Under the pieces are notes generated by a model. The model searched no databases and was not told the DNA's origin. It saw only the letters and a list, made by a program, of their open reading frames with translations. A DNA stretch of 64,000 nucleotides from Sphingopyxis sp. PAMC25046 (lineage in GTDB: Bacteria > Pseudomonadota > Alphaproteobacteria > Sphingomonadales > Sphingomonadaceae): the NCBI RefSeq assembly GCF_004795895.1, contig NZ_CP039250.1:4317501-4381500 (forward strand), read 5' to 3'. Numbering within the stretch: position 1 is the first letter of the stretch; every line of letters starts with the position of its first letter. The position numbers were made by a program, and so were the translations under genes. This document shows positions 1 through 7,905 of this stretch, piece by piece.

Positions 1-681
1 CTCGGCCTTGGCGAGCGTCTCGGCGACGTCGGCGCCGCCCGCGATCGCCTGCGCCGCGGCGTTCAGTGCGGCGGGAAAGGCGGGCGCCGCCGCGCGCTGC
101 GCATCCGAGAGATAGACGTTGCGCGACGACATCGCGAGACCGTCGGCGTCGCGCGCGATCGGCGCACCCAAAATGTCGATGCCGAAATCGAGGTCGCGCG
201 CCATGCGGCGGATGATCGCAAGCTGTTGCCAGTCCTTTTCGCCGAAGATCGCGACGTCGGGGCGGACCTGGTTGAACAATTTGGCGACGACGGTCGCGAC
301 GCCGTCGAAATGGCCGGGCCGCGCGGCGCCGCAATAATCGGCGCCAAGTTCGGCGACCTCGATATGCGTGCTGTGCCCGCCGGGATACATGGTCGCGACG
401 TCAGGCGCCCAGAGCAGGCTCGTCCCCTCCTCGACCAGCAGCGCGGCGTCGCGCGCTTCGTCCCGCGGATAGGCGTCGAAATCCTCGTTCGGGCCGAATT
501 GGGTCGGATTGACGAAGATCGAGACGATGGCGTGGTCGGCGACGCGCCGGCCCATGCGGACGAGCGAGAGATGTCCGTCGTGCAGCGAACCCATGGTCGG
601 CACGAGCGCGACGCTCTTGCCTCCCTGTTTCAGTGCCGTAACGGCACGGTGCAGCATCGCGATGTCACGGATGATTTGCAC
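1..681 (-). CDS. panC: Pantothenate synthetase (3' end cut by window edge)
   Basis: Joins pantoate and beta-alanine with ATP to form pantothenate, the precursor of coenzyme A, in the cytosol. The 227 codons visible contain the nucleotide-binding PTMGSLHDGH motif (residues 28-37, with the paired His34 and His37), the FVNPTQF segment near residue 55 and a GEKDWQQL segment further on, all typical of the family. The start is GTG at 681, chosen because GGAGGG lies about nine bases upstream and the first residues match PanC N-termini. The C-terminal part runs off the left edge. It is divergent from mipZ, with 86 bases between them. Identification is secure. Confidence 0.96.
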   Translation of the reverse strand, partial: MQIIRDIAMLHRAVTALKQGGKSVALVPTMGSLHDGHLSLVRMGRRVADHAIVSIFVNPTQFGPNEDFDAYPRDEARDAALLVEEGTSLLWAPDVATMYPGGHSTHIEVAELGADYCGAARPGHFDGVATVVAKLFNQVRPDVAIFGEKDWQQLAIIRRMARDLDFGIDILGAPIARDADGLAMSSRNVYLSDAQRAAAPAFPAALNAAAQAIAGGADVAETLAKAE

Positions 682-767
682 GGTTCGTCGCCCTCCGATA
701 TTGGCGCGACTATATCACTTCGCGCGACGGCCGCCCATGCCGTGCCAACAGGAAAATCGCAACGCTC

Positions 768-1577
768 ATGACGACGCCCGCACCGCACCGCATCATCTTT
801 GCCAACGAAAAGGGCGGGACGGGCAAATCGACCTGCGCCGTGCATTTCGCGGTCGCATTGGCGAGCCAGGGGTGGCGCGTCGCGGGCATCGACCTCGACC
901 CGCGCCAGCGCACCTTCCACCGCTATCTCGAAAATCGCGAGAATACCGCAAAGCGCCGCGACATCGCGCTGCCGACCCCGCGCTTCGAGGTGTTCACCGG
1001 ATCGACGATCGAAGAACTCGACGAGCAGGTCGCGCGGCTGAGCGTCGATGTCGATTATCTGATCGCCGACACGCCGGGGCGCGACGACGTCTTCGCGCGC
1101 CACCTTGCGACGAGCGCCGATACGCTCGTCACGCCAATCAACGACAGTTTCATCGATTTCGACCTGATCGGACAGGTCGATCCCGAGACCTTCCAGGTCA
1201 CCCGGCCGAGCTTTTATTCCGAACTCATCTGGGACACGCGCAAGGCGCGCGCGAAGAGCGACGGGCGGACGATCGACTGGATCATCTTGCGCAACCGCCT
1301 CCAGCATGTCGACGCGCACAATATGCGCCGCGTCGGCGAGGCGCTGACCCAGCTGTCGCGCCGCGTCGGGTTTCGCGTCATCCCCGGGCTCGGCGAGCGC
1401 GTCATCTATCGCGAGCTTTTCCCGGCTGGCCTCACCCTGCTCGACAAGGCGCATCTCGGCGGCATGGGAATCGGCCACGTCGTCGCGCGGCAGGAACTCC
1501 GCGAGGCGATGGGCGGACTGAACCTCCCGGCGCGCGAGCGATTCCATCCGGATGGGGATCTGTTCGCCGCCGCCTGA
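768..1577 (+). CDS. mipZ: Division-plane positioning ATPase MipZ (ParA/MinD family)
   Basis: A 269-residue ParA/MinD-type ATPase. The deviant Walker A motif KGGTGKST spans residues 15-22, and the Walker B-type IDLDPRQR segment begins at residue 41. The DLDPRQR/ENR sequence is characteristic of MipZ rather than plasmid ParA. In Caulobacter, MipZ forms a gradient from the poles through ParB and blocks FtsZ assembly, so that division occurs at midcell. MipZ is restricted to alphaproteobacteria, which helps place the organism. It stands alone between divergent panC and the following phosphomutase (27 bases downstream). Function is inferred from family membership. Confidence 0.92.
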   Translation: MTTPAPHRIIFANEKGGTGKSTCAVHFAVALASQGWRVAGIDLDPRQRTFHRYLENRENTAKRRDIALPTPRFEVFTGSTIEELDEQVARLSVDVDYLIADTPGRDDVFARHLATSADTLVTPINDSFIDFDLIGQVDPETFQVTRPSFYSELIWDTRKARAKSDGRTIDWIILRNRLQHVDAHNMRRVGEALTQLSRRVGFRVIPGLGERVIYRELFPAGLTLLDKAHLGGMGIGHVVARQELREAMGGLNLPARERFHPDGDLFAAA

Positions 1578-1604
1578 CCCTTTCTCTCCCCAAGAGGATC
1601 AAAG

Positions 1605-2987
1605 ATGACGCACAATTTCCACCCGACGATGCTGCGCGAATATGACATTCGCGGCGTCGTTGGCGACACGCTGTCCGACAAGGACGCCTATGCCATCGGG
1701 CGCAGCTTCGCGACGCTGATTCGCCGCGCAGGCGGCAAGCGCATCGCGGTCGGCTATGACGGACGCCTCTCGTCCCCGATGCTCGCCGACGCGCTGATCG
1801 CCGGGATCAACGCCGCGGGCGTCGATGCGCTCAACGTCGGGCTCGGGCCCACGCCAATGCTCTATTATGCCGCTTCAACCGAAGATGTGGACGGCGGCAT
1901 ACAGATAACCGGCAGCCACAACCCCCCCGACTATAATGGTTTCAAGATGGTGTTTCAGGGGCGTCCCTTCTTTGGCGCCGACATTTTGGCCATCGGCGAA
2001 ATGGCCGCCGCGGGCGACTGGGATGCGGGCGAAGGCACGTCTGAGAGCATCGACATCGTCGACGCCTATGTCGACCGGCTGGTCGAAGGTTTCGCGGGCG
2101 GCGCCTTCCGCATCGGTTGGGACGCCGGCAACGGCGCCGCTGGCACCGTGATCGAGAAGCTGACCGCGCGCCTTCCCGGCGAGCATCACCTGCTGTTTAC
2201 CGACATCGACGGCCATTTTCCGAACCACCATCCCGACCCGACCGAGGAAAAGAATCTCGCCGATCTCAGGAAGCTCGTCGCCGAGAAGAGTCTCGATTTC
2301 GGCGTCGCTTTCGATGGAGACGGCGACCGCATCGGCGCGATCGACGGCGAGGGCCGGGTGATCTGGGGCGACCAGCTGCTGCAAATCTATGCCGCTGCGG
2401 TGCTGAAGGATTTGCCCGGCGCAACGGTCATCGCCGACGTGAAGGCGAGCCAGGCGCTGTTCGACCGTGTTGCCGAGCTCGGCGGTGAACCTTTGATGTG
2501 GAAGACCGGTCACAGCCTGATCAAAGCAAAGATGAAGGAAACCACGAGCCCGCTGGCAGGCGAGATGAGCGGGCATATCTTCTTTGCCGACCGCTATTAT
2601 GGTTATGATGACGCGCCCTATGCCGCGGTACGGCTGATCGAGGCGGCGACCAAGCTCGGGCAGAGCGTAACCGCCCTGCGCGGCGATATGGCGCCGATGG
2701 TCAACACGCCCGAAATGCGCTTCCAGGTCGACGAGAGCCGCAAGTTCGCCATTGTGGACGAAGTTCTGAACCGGCTCGCCGAATCGGGGGCGAAGGTCGA
2801 CCGCACCGACGGCGCGCGCGTGCTGACCGACGATGGCTGGTGGCTGCTTCGCGCCTCGAACACGCAGGACGTGCTCGTCGCGCGCGCCGAGGCGAAGGAC
2901 GAGGCGGCGCTCGCGCGCCTGCTCGCCGCGATCGACGAGCAGCTCGCCTTGTCGGGGATCGTGCGGGGGCCGCAGGCGGCGCATTGA
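1605..2987 (+). CDS. Phosphomannomutase/phosphoglucomutase
   Basis: A 460-residue alpha-D-phosphohexomutase that interconverts hexose 6- and 1-phosphates, feeding sugar nucleotides for lipopolysaccharide and exopolysaccharide. The phosphoserine loop TGSHNP has its catalytic serine at residue 104. The metal loop DGDGDR is at 237-242, the sugar-specificity loop GEMSGH at 319-324, and a RASNTQ phosphate-binding loop lies near the C-terminus. Length and order match the PMM/PGM (AlgC/PgmG) group. An AGAGGAT ribosome-binding sequence sits just before the ATG. The substrate range cannot be read from sequence, so no gene symbol is given. Confidence 0.95.
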   Translation: MTHNFHPTMLREYDIRGVVGDTLSDKDAYAIGRSFATLIRRAGGKRIAVGYDGRLSSPMLADALIAGINAAGVDALNVGLGPTPMLYYAASTEDVDGGIQITGSHNPPDYNGFKMVFQGRPFFGADILAIGEMAAAGDWDAGEGTSESIDIVDAYVDRLVEGFAGGAFRIGWDAGNGAAGTVIEKLTARLPGEHHLLFTDIDGHFPNHHPDPTEEKNLADLRKLVAEKSLDFGVAFDGDGDRIGAIDGEGRVIWGDQLLQIYAAAVLKDLPGATVIADVKASQALFDRVAELGGEPLMWKTGHSLIKAKMKETTSPLAGEMSGHIFFADRYYGYDDAPYAAVRLIEAATKLGQSVTALRGDMAPMVNTPEMRFQVDESRKFAIVDEVLNRLAESGAKVDRTDGARVLTDDGWWLLRASNTQDVLVARAEAKDEAALARLLAAIDEQLALSGIVRGPQAAH

Positions 2988-3099
2988 GCGCCGCCGACGA
3001 TGCCGCCCTTGGTTGTCTTGCAAAAATCTTGCCAGATTGACCTTGGCCGCGTCGCTGGGGTAACGCCGCACGGGAGCTAGAAACGGAACCGACCGACCT

Positions 3100-3915
3100 A
3101 TGACCGACGACGAATCCACCGTGGCAACGCTTTCCGAGGGCGATCATGGCGTCACCGAGCATCGCGCGCACGTCCGCGAGGATGCGGCGGCGGGCAACGG
3201 TCTTGCGGTCATCTCGATCGCCAAAAGCTATGACAAGCGCGTCGTGCTGTCGGACGTCTCGCTGTCGGTCGGCAAGGGCGAGGTTGTCGGTTTGCTCGGC
3301 CCCAACGGCGCTGGCAAGACGACCTGCTTCTATTCGATCATGGGGCTGGTGAAGCCCGACGCCGGGCGCATTATGCTCGACGGCGCCGACATCACCGCGT
3401 TGCCGATGTACCGACGCTCGATCCTCGGCCTCGGTTATCTGCCGCAGGAAACCTCGATTTTTCGCGGTATGACGGTCGCGCAGAATATCGAGGCGGTGCT
3501 CGAACTCGCCGAGCCCGACAAGATCGCGCGCGAGCGCCGGCTCGAGGAGCTGCTCGACGAATTCGGCCTCACGCGGCTGCGCGATGCCGCCGCGATGGCG
3601 CTGTCGGGCGGCGAACGCCGGCGCGCCGAAATCGCGCGCGCGCTCGCCGCCAACCCCTCGATCATCCTGCTCGACGAACCGTTCGCGGGTATCGATCCCT
3701 TGTCGATCAGCGATATCCGCGACCTCGTCGCGGACCTCAAGACGCGCGGCATCGGCGTGCTGATCACCGACCATAATGTGCGCGAAACGCTCGACCTCGT
3801 CGACCGCGCCTGCATCATCTACGACGGCAAGGTGCTGCTTGCCGGTTCTCCGGCCGAACTCGTCGCCGACCCCGAGGTGCGTCGCCTCTACCTCGGCGAG
3901 GGTTTTTCCCTGTGA
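3100..3915 (+). CDS. lptB: LPS export ABC transporter ATP-binding protein LptB
   Basis: ATPase of the LptB2FG complex, which pulls lipopolysaccharide out of the inner membrane towards the Lpt bridge. Walker A GPNGAGKT begins at residue 68, the signature LSGGE is at 168-172, and Walker B ILLLDE is at about 188-193. The protein is 271 residues, about 30 longer than E. coli LptB because of an acidic N-terminal extension before the ABC fold; no better start with a clear ribosome-binding site was found. It lies 14 bases upstream of rpoN, the classic lptB-rpoN arrangement of proteobacteria. Its partner lptE is far away at 37.1 kb. Confidence 0.94.
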   Translation: MTDDESTVATLSEGDHGVTEHRAHVREDAAAGNGLAVISIAKSYDKRVVLSDVSLSVGKGEVVGLLGPNGAGKTTCFYSIMGLVKPDAGRIMLDGADITALPMYRRSILGLGYLPQETSIFRGMTVAQNIEAVLELAEPDKIARERRLEELLDEFGLTRLRDAAAMALSGGERRRAEIARALAANPSIILLDEPFAGIDPLSISDIRDLVADLKTRGIGVLITDHNVRETLDLVDRACIIYDGKVLLAGSPAELVADPEVRRLYLGEGFSL

Positions 3916-3929
3916 TCGACTAGCCGCCG

Positions 3930-5384
3930 ATGGCGCTCGGTCCGCGTCTCGATCTCCGCCAGTCGCAATCGCTGGTGATGACGCCGCAGCTGCAGCAGGC
4001 GATCAAGCTGCTGGCGCTGTCGAACCTCGAACTCGAAGCCTATCTGGCCGAGGCGCTCGAGGGCAATCCGCTGCTCGATACGGCGTCGGCCGACAGCGAG
4101 GGCGCCGGCGGCGACGAGCCCGCTGGTGAAGCGCCCGTCGCGGAAGCCGCGTCGCTTGAGGCGGATCGGGCGCTGTCGGCCGATGACGGAAGCGCGAACG
4201 ACCTCGACGTCGACCTGGCCGAAAGCTTCCACCACGACAGCGCGAGCGACAATGTCGGGCTTTCGGGCAGCGGCGAGGATATCGATTTCGACAGTTTCGC
4301 CGAGCATGAGGGGACGCTCCACGACTATCTGCTCGCGCAGGTCGGCGAGCGGTTCGGCGGAATCGAGGCGATCGTCGCAGGGCAGCTGGTCGCGCTGATC
4401 GACGAGGCGGGATATCTGCGCGCCGACCTTGCCGAGCTTGCCGCGCAGCTCGGCGTTCCGCTGGCGCTGGTCGAAACGGTGCTGGCGGGCATCCAGTGCT
4501 TCGACCCGTCGGGCGTCGGCGCGCGCGACCTCGCCGAATGTATCGCGATTCAGGCGCGCGAGGCCGACCGCTACGACCCCGCGATGGCGACGATGATCGC
4601 GCATCTCGATCTGGTCGCCAAGGGCGCTTTCCCGCAATTGAAGCGCATCTGCGGGGTCGATGACGAGGATCTCGCCGACATGATTCGCGAGCTGCGCGGC
4701 TATGATCCGCGTCCCGGCCTCAAATTCGGCGGCGAGGGTGCGCCCGCGGTCGTCCCCGACCTCTATATTCGCCAGACCGCGAAGGGTTGGGCGGTCGAGA
4801 TCAACAATGGCACCCTGCCCCGCCTGCTCGTCAACCGCCGCTATTACACCGAACTCGCGCAGGGCGCGGCGGCGAAGAGCAAGGCGTGGCTGTCCGAGCA
4901 GCTCGCGGGCGCCAACTGGCTCGTGCGCGCGCTCGACCAGCGTCAGCGCACGATCGTCAAGGTTGCGAGCGAGATCGTGAAGCAGCAGGAAGGTTTTTTC
5001 CTGAACGGTGTCGCGCATATGCGCCCGCTGACGCTGCGTCAGGTCGCCGAGGCGATCGGCATGCACGAATCGACCGTCAGCCGCGTCACCAGCAACAAAT
5101 ATCTGAGCTGTGCGCGCGGCCTCTTCGAACTCAAATATTTCTTCTCGAGCGGAATCGCCGCGACCGGGGGCGACGGTGCGGTATCGGCCGAGGCGGTGAA
5201 GAGCCGGATCCGGGCGATGATAGAAGGCGAGGATGCGAGGGCGATCCTCTCCGACGAGACGATCGCGCAGAAACTGTCGGCCGAGGGGCACGACATCGCG
5301 CGGCGCACCGTCGTCAAATATCGCGAGGCGATGGGCTATGGCTCGTCGGTGCAAAGACGGCGGCAGAAGGCTTTGGCAGGGTAA
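3930..5384 (+). CDS. rpoN: RNA polymerase sigma-54 factor
   Basis: Alternative sigma factor that recognises -24/-12 promoters and needs AAA+ activators. The protein is 484 residues. Region I is a Gln/Leu-rich N-terminus (residues 8-50, with the TPQLQQAIKLLALSN stretch). An acidic region II follows, then the core-binding domain, a helix-turn-helix around LTLRQVAEAIGMHESTVSR, and the diagnostic RpoN box ARRTVVKYREAM at residues 457-468. It is probably co-transcribed with lptB. The usual downstream partners, the hibernation factor hpf and ptsN, do not follow here; a long inverted repeat and rpmJ do. Confidence 0.97.
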   Translation: MALGPRLDLRQSQSLVMTPQLQQAIKLLALSNLELEAYLAEALEGNPLLDTASADSEGAGGDEPAGEAPVAEAASLEADRALSADDGSANDLDVDLAESFHHDSASDNVGLSGSGEDIDFDSFAEHEGTLHDYLLAQVGERFGGIEAIVAGQLVALIDEAGYLRADLAELAAQLGVPLALVETVLAGIQCFDPSGVGARDLAECIAIQAREADRYDPAMATMIAHLDLVAKGAFPQLKRICGVDDEDLADMIRELRGYDPRPGLKFGGEGAPAVVPDLYIRQTAKGWAVEINNGTLPRLLVNRRYYTELAQGAAAKSKAWLSEQLAGANWLVRALDQRQRTIVKVASEIVKQQEGFFLNGVAHMRPLTLRQVAEAIGMHESTVSRVTSNKYLSCARGLFELKYFFSSGIAATGGDGAVSAEAVKSRIRAMIEGEDARAILSDETIAQKLSAEGHDIARRTVVKYREAMGYGSSVQRRRQKALAG

Positions 5385-5390
5385 TTCCAT

Positions 5391-5462
5391 CGCCCCCGCG
5401 AAGGCGGGGGCCGTCATCGACCTTGCCCTAGGCTGCCAGCGGCCCCCGCCTTCGCGGGGGCG
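5391..5462. repeat. Long perfect inverted repeat of palindromic units (REP-like)
   Basis: Two 22-base arms (5391-5412 and 5441-5462) are exact reverse complements, separated by 28 bases. Each arm is itself nearly palindromic, with C-rich and G-rich runs around a central GAAG or CTTC. It begins just after the rpoN stop. As RNA it would form a very stable hairpin that could act as a 3' end stabiliser or terminator for lptB-rpoN, but no T-run follows. Related units occur at 44610-44682. Confidence 0.75.
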
Positions 5463-5484
5463 ACGTTTTCTCGTCAGGCGGCGG

Positions 5485-5511
5485 TTGACTTTTTGCCCGC
5501 TTCCCCATAGT
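5485..5511 (+). promoter_or_regulatory. Candidate promoter of rpmJ
   Basis: TTGACT (5485-5490, five of six matches to the -35 consensus) is followed after 15 bases by CATAGT (5506-5511). This places a start of transcription about 35-40 bases before the rpmJ ATG. It lies downstream of the inverted repeat, consistent with rpmJ having its own promoter. Inferred by eye only. Confidence 0.4.
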
Positions 5512-5555
5512 TGCGCCGCTTCGCGTAACAACGCCAAGATTTACGGAACAGAACG

Positions 5556-5681
5556 ATGAAGATTCGCAACAGCCTGAAGTCGCTGAAGGACCGCCACCGG
5601 GATAACCGCGTGATCCGCCGCCGTGGGCGCACCTATGTGATCAACAAGACCAACCGCCGCTTCAAGGCGCGCCAGGGCTGA
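5556..5681 (+). CDS. rpmJ: 50S ribosomal protein L36
   Basis: A 41-residue basic protein beginning [18 protein letters not shown] and ending RRFKARQG, the alphaproteobacterial form of bL36. This form lacks the zinc-binding cysteines of the 38-residue type. It is the smallest ribosomal protein and sits near the peptidyl transferase centre. It is monocistronic here and far from the spc operon at the right end of the window, as is usual in alphaproteobacteria. A candidate promoter lies upstream and two hairpins downstream. Confidence 0.95.
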   Translation: MKIRNSLKSLKDRHRDNRVIRRRGRTYVINKTNRRFKARQG

Positions 5682-5690
5682 TGTCCCTGC

Positions 5691-5760
5691 CGGGGCGTTT
5701 GCCGCCCCGCGCGCAATTGCGAGTTAGCGTGACGCCGTCGGATGCTTCCGGCGGCGCTTT
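5691..5760 (+). terminator. Tandem hairpins after rpmJ
   Basis: The first stem is CGGGGCG/CGCCCCG (5691-5697 and 5703-5709, five-base loop). The second is a 10-base stem (5733-5742 and 5747-5756) with one T-G wobble and a TGCT loop, followed by CTTTC. The second is the better terminator candidate for rpmJ, although its T-run is short. Confidence 0.5.
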
Positions 5761-5778
5761 CACGTGTCTGGAGTGCCC

Positions 5779-6387
5779 ATGATTCGCCAGAGCGTTATCT
5801 TCGACGTCGGCCGCGTCCTGTTCGACTGGGACCTGCGCTTTCTCTTCGCAAAGTTGATCGCCGAGAAGGACGAGCTCGAGTGGTTCGTCACCAACGTCGT
5901 CACGCCCGAGTGGCATTTCCAGCACGACGCCGGCCGCCCGCTCGCCGAGATGGTTCCCGAGCTGAAAGCCGAGTTTCCGGCGCATGTTGCACTGATCGAC
6001 GCCTATGCAACGCGCTTCAACGAAACGATCCCCGGTCCGGTGCCGGGCAGCCTCGACCTGGTCGAGCGGCTCGATGCTGCGGGTGTTCCGCTGTTCGCGA
6101 TCACCAATTTCGGGCATGAGTTCTGGGAAGGCTTCCGTCCGACCCAGCCGGTGTTCGACCGTTTCCGCGACATCATCGTGTCGGGCACCGAAAAGCTGAT
6201 GAAGCCCGATCCTGTAATTTACGCGCTCGCGATCGAGCGCTTCGGTATCGACCCCGCGGGCGCGATCTTCATCGACGACAATGCCGCCAATGTCGCGGGC
6301 GCCGAATCGGCCGGCATCGCGGGGCATCATTTTCGCGGCGCGATGGAGTTGGAGCGCGACCTCGTCACGCGGGGCTATTTGTCCTGA
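5779..6387 (+). CDS. HAD-superfamily hydrolase (YihX-like phosphatase)
   Basis: A 202-residue haloacid dehalogenase-type enzyme. The N-terminal FDVGRVLFDWD holds the nucleophilic aspartate; glycine at the second catalytic position is normal for the YihX-like branch (DxGNV). Motif II is the ITNFG segment, motif III the lysine in MKPDP, and motif IV the FIDDN acidic pair. The likely reaction is dephosphorylation of a small sugar phosphate or nucleotide, but the substrate is unknown. ATG 5779 is preferred over an in-frame GTG at 5764 because GGAG ends five bases before it. Its 3' end overlaps the convergent S41 peptidase gene by 13 bases. Confidence 0.85.
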   Translation: MIRQSVIFDVGRVLFDWDLRFLFAKLIAEKDELEWFVTNVVTPEWHFQHDAGRPLAEMVPELKAEFPAHVALIDAYATRFNETIPGPVPGSLDLVERLDAAGVPLFAITNFGHEFWEGFRPTQPVFDRFRDIIVSGTEKLMKPDPVIYALAIERFGIDPAGAIFIDDNAANVAGAESAGIAGHHFRGAMELERDLVTRGYLS

Positions 6388-7358
6388 CTACCGCCGGGCG
6401 TTCTGGCGAGTGCTTCCTTCGCGAGCGATAGCGCGGTTTCGAGCGCCCGGTCGGCGGGGACCGCGACGTCGGGCCTGACCCCGACATCCTGCCAGTTGGT
6501 TCCGGTGATCGGGTTGACCGACCGTTTCTCGGGCAGGCTCAGGGCGAAATGCGGGTGCACGCGGCGATATTCGAACGGGTTGGCGCCGCCCCCCGTGACT
6601 TCGCCGACTATCGTCGCGCGTTTCAGGGCCTGAAGGTCGTAAGCGAGCGCCTCGGCGGCCGAGAAGGTGCGCTTGCTGGTCAGGATATAGAGCGGCTTCG
6701 TCTCGCCGAACCGGCGCCCTTCGGACGGCGCAGGCGAGACATGGGGCGTCGTCTTGCCGCTCGGACGGTCGAAACTGCCGCTGAGCGGCGACCCCGTGGG
6801 AACGAGCTGGCTGACGATCGTGTCGACCGTTTCCATGCCGCCGCCATTGTTGCGCAGATCGATGATCAGCGCGTCGCCTTGTGCCGCAACGGTCATCATC
6901 GCGGCAATGACGTCGCCGCCAAGCGCCGGGGGCGGGAAAACGCGGAGGTCGATCAGCATGATATTGCCGTCGAGACGTTCGATTTTCTGCACGCCGTGAT
7001 TGACGTGTGCGCCATAATAACGCTCGATCTCCGCGTCGAGAAAGGTCTTGTCGCCGCCGTCGGCGGGGATCGGGCTGGCGCTGTAATCGACCGCGAAATG
7101 CCCGTCGCCCGAAACCTGCCGTAGCCAGCCCGTCAGCGCTTTGGCGAAGGCGAGGCCGTCGGCGACATCCCTCCATTGCCTCTTCGCCCGATGCAACTCG
7201 GCGGCTATCCGCTTCCCCTTGTCGGCGTCGACATAGCGCGTCGCGAGCAAATGAGCGATTTCGTCAATCGTTTGCCCCCGGTCAGCAGCGCTGATCGGTT
7301 GCGCCGCGGCGGGCAGCGCGAAGCAAGCGAACGCCAGCAAAAGCAGGGCTCGTATCAT
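6375..7358 (-). CDS. Exported S41-family serine peptidase
   Basis: A 327-residue member of the C-terminal processing / interphotoreceptor-binding-like S41 family. Residues 1-20 form a signal peptide (hydrophobic run ending ALPAAAQ), so it acts in the periplasm. A helical N-terminal region is followed by the protease core: the DLRNNGGG loop typical of S41, and LTSKRTFSAAE, whose serine is the likely nucleophile. No PDZ domain is evident, unlike CtpA or Prc. Its ATG shares four bases (ATGA) with the stop of the upstream MarR gene, so the two are translationally coupled. The physiological substrate is unknown. Confidence 0.85.
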   Translation of the reverse strand: MIRALLLLAFACFALPAAAQPISAADRGQTIDEIAHLLATRYVDADKGKRIAAELHRAKRQWRDVADGLAFAKALTGWLRQVSGDGHFAVDYSASPIPADGGDKTFLDAEIERYYGAHVNHGVQKIERLDGNIMLIDLRVFPPPALGGDVIAAMMTVAAQGDALIIDLRNNGGGMETVDTIVSQLVPTGSPLSGSFDRPSGKTTPHVSPAPSEGRRFGETKPLYILTSKRTFSAAEALAYDLQALKRATIVGEVTGGGANPFEYRRVHPHFALSLPEKRSVNPITGTNWQDVGVRPDVAVPADRALETALSLAKEALARTPGGSQDK

Positions 7359-7816
7359 GGCAAGCGCTCCTTCCTGATAAGGTCGCCAAACGACTGGCGT
7401 TCGAGTTGTTCGAGGGCGGCATCGACGGTCGCGCCCAGAGGTTGCGGCAGCGCCGCGTCGAGCGCGCGCGCGGCACCGGCGGTCGCGGCCCAGATCGCTT
7501 CGAGATCGGGTATAATCGCGCGCGCGCCGACGGTGAGGGAAAAACGCCGTTCGCGCCGGTCGCGACCCGGAACCGGTTCGATCAGGCCTTCGCGAACCAT
7601 CGTCTGCAGCGTCTGGGTGGCGGCGGGCTGGGTGAAGCCAAGCGCGGCGACGCATTCGCCGACCGATGCCGACTCGCGCGCCATGAGCAACCGAAAATAG
7701 GGGTAGAAGCGCGGCCGGAAATCGAGGCCCGCGTCGCGATAAGCCTGCTCGACCGCGTCGTCGAGCGCGGCCACCAGCAACCGCAGACGTGTTCCAAGGC
7801 CTGACCGATAGTCCAT
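7355..7816 (-). CDS. MarR-family transcriptional regulator
   Basis: A 153-residue winged-helix protein. The core resembles MarR: helices around RFYPYFRLLMARESASVGECVAALGFTQ, then the recognition-helix stretch with AATQTLQTM, then a wing rich in arginine (PGRDRRERR). MarR dimers usually bind short palindromes and are released by small ligands. The start codon lies inside a near-perfect AT-rich palindrome (7815-7834), suggesting autoregulation. The gene overlaps the S41 peptidase gene by ATGA, so the regulator and a periplasmic protease form one unit. The ligand is unknown. Confidence 0.85.
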   Translation of the reverse strand: MDYRSGLGTRLRLLVAALDDAVEQAYRDAGLDFRPRFYPYFRLLMARESASVGECVAALGFTQPAATQTLQTMVREGLIEPVPGRDRRERRFSLTVGARAIIPDLEAIWAATAGAARALDAALPQPLGATVDAALEQLERQSFGDLIRKERLP

Positions 7817-7853
7817 ATATAAGGGCTTATATATATTGCCCTCTTCAAGGCAA
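7815..7853 (-). promoter_or_regulatory. Promoter and palindromic operator of the MarR-peptidase operon
   Basis: ATATATAAG (7815-7823) and CTTATATAT (7826-7834) form a perfect nine-base inverted repeat with a GG spacer. On the minus strand TTGCCT (7853-7848) and TATAAG (7831-7826) make a -35/-10 pair with 16-base spacing. The -10 therefore lies inside the palindrome, and the predicted transcript start falls on or within a few bases of the ATG at 7816. This is what an autorepressor site over a leaderless promoter would look like. Confidence 0.6.
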
Positions 7854-7905
7854 CCCTTGAAATGGGCTGCACGGCTGGTGGTTTAGTCGATACGGACTAT
7901 CGCGA

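Noticed and set aside
5764..5778. GTG at 5764 as start of the HAD gene
   Set aside because: The ribosome-binding GGAG lies between it and ATG 5779, which is correctly spaced for the ATG.
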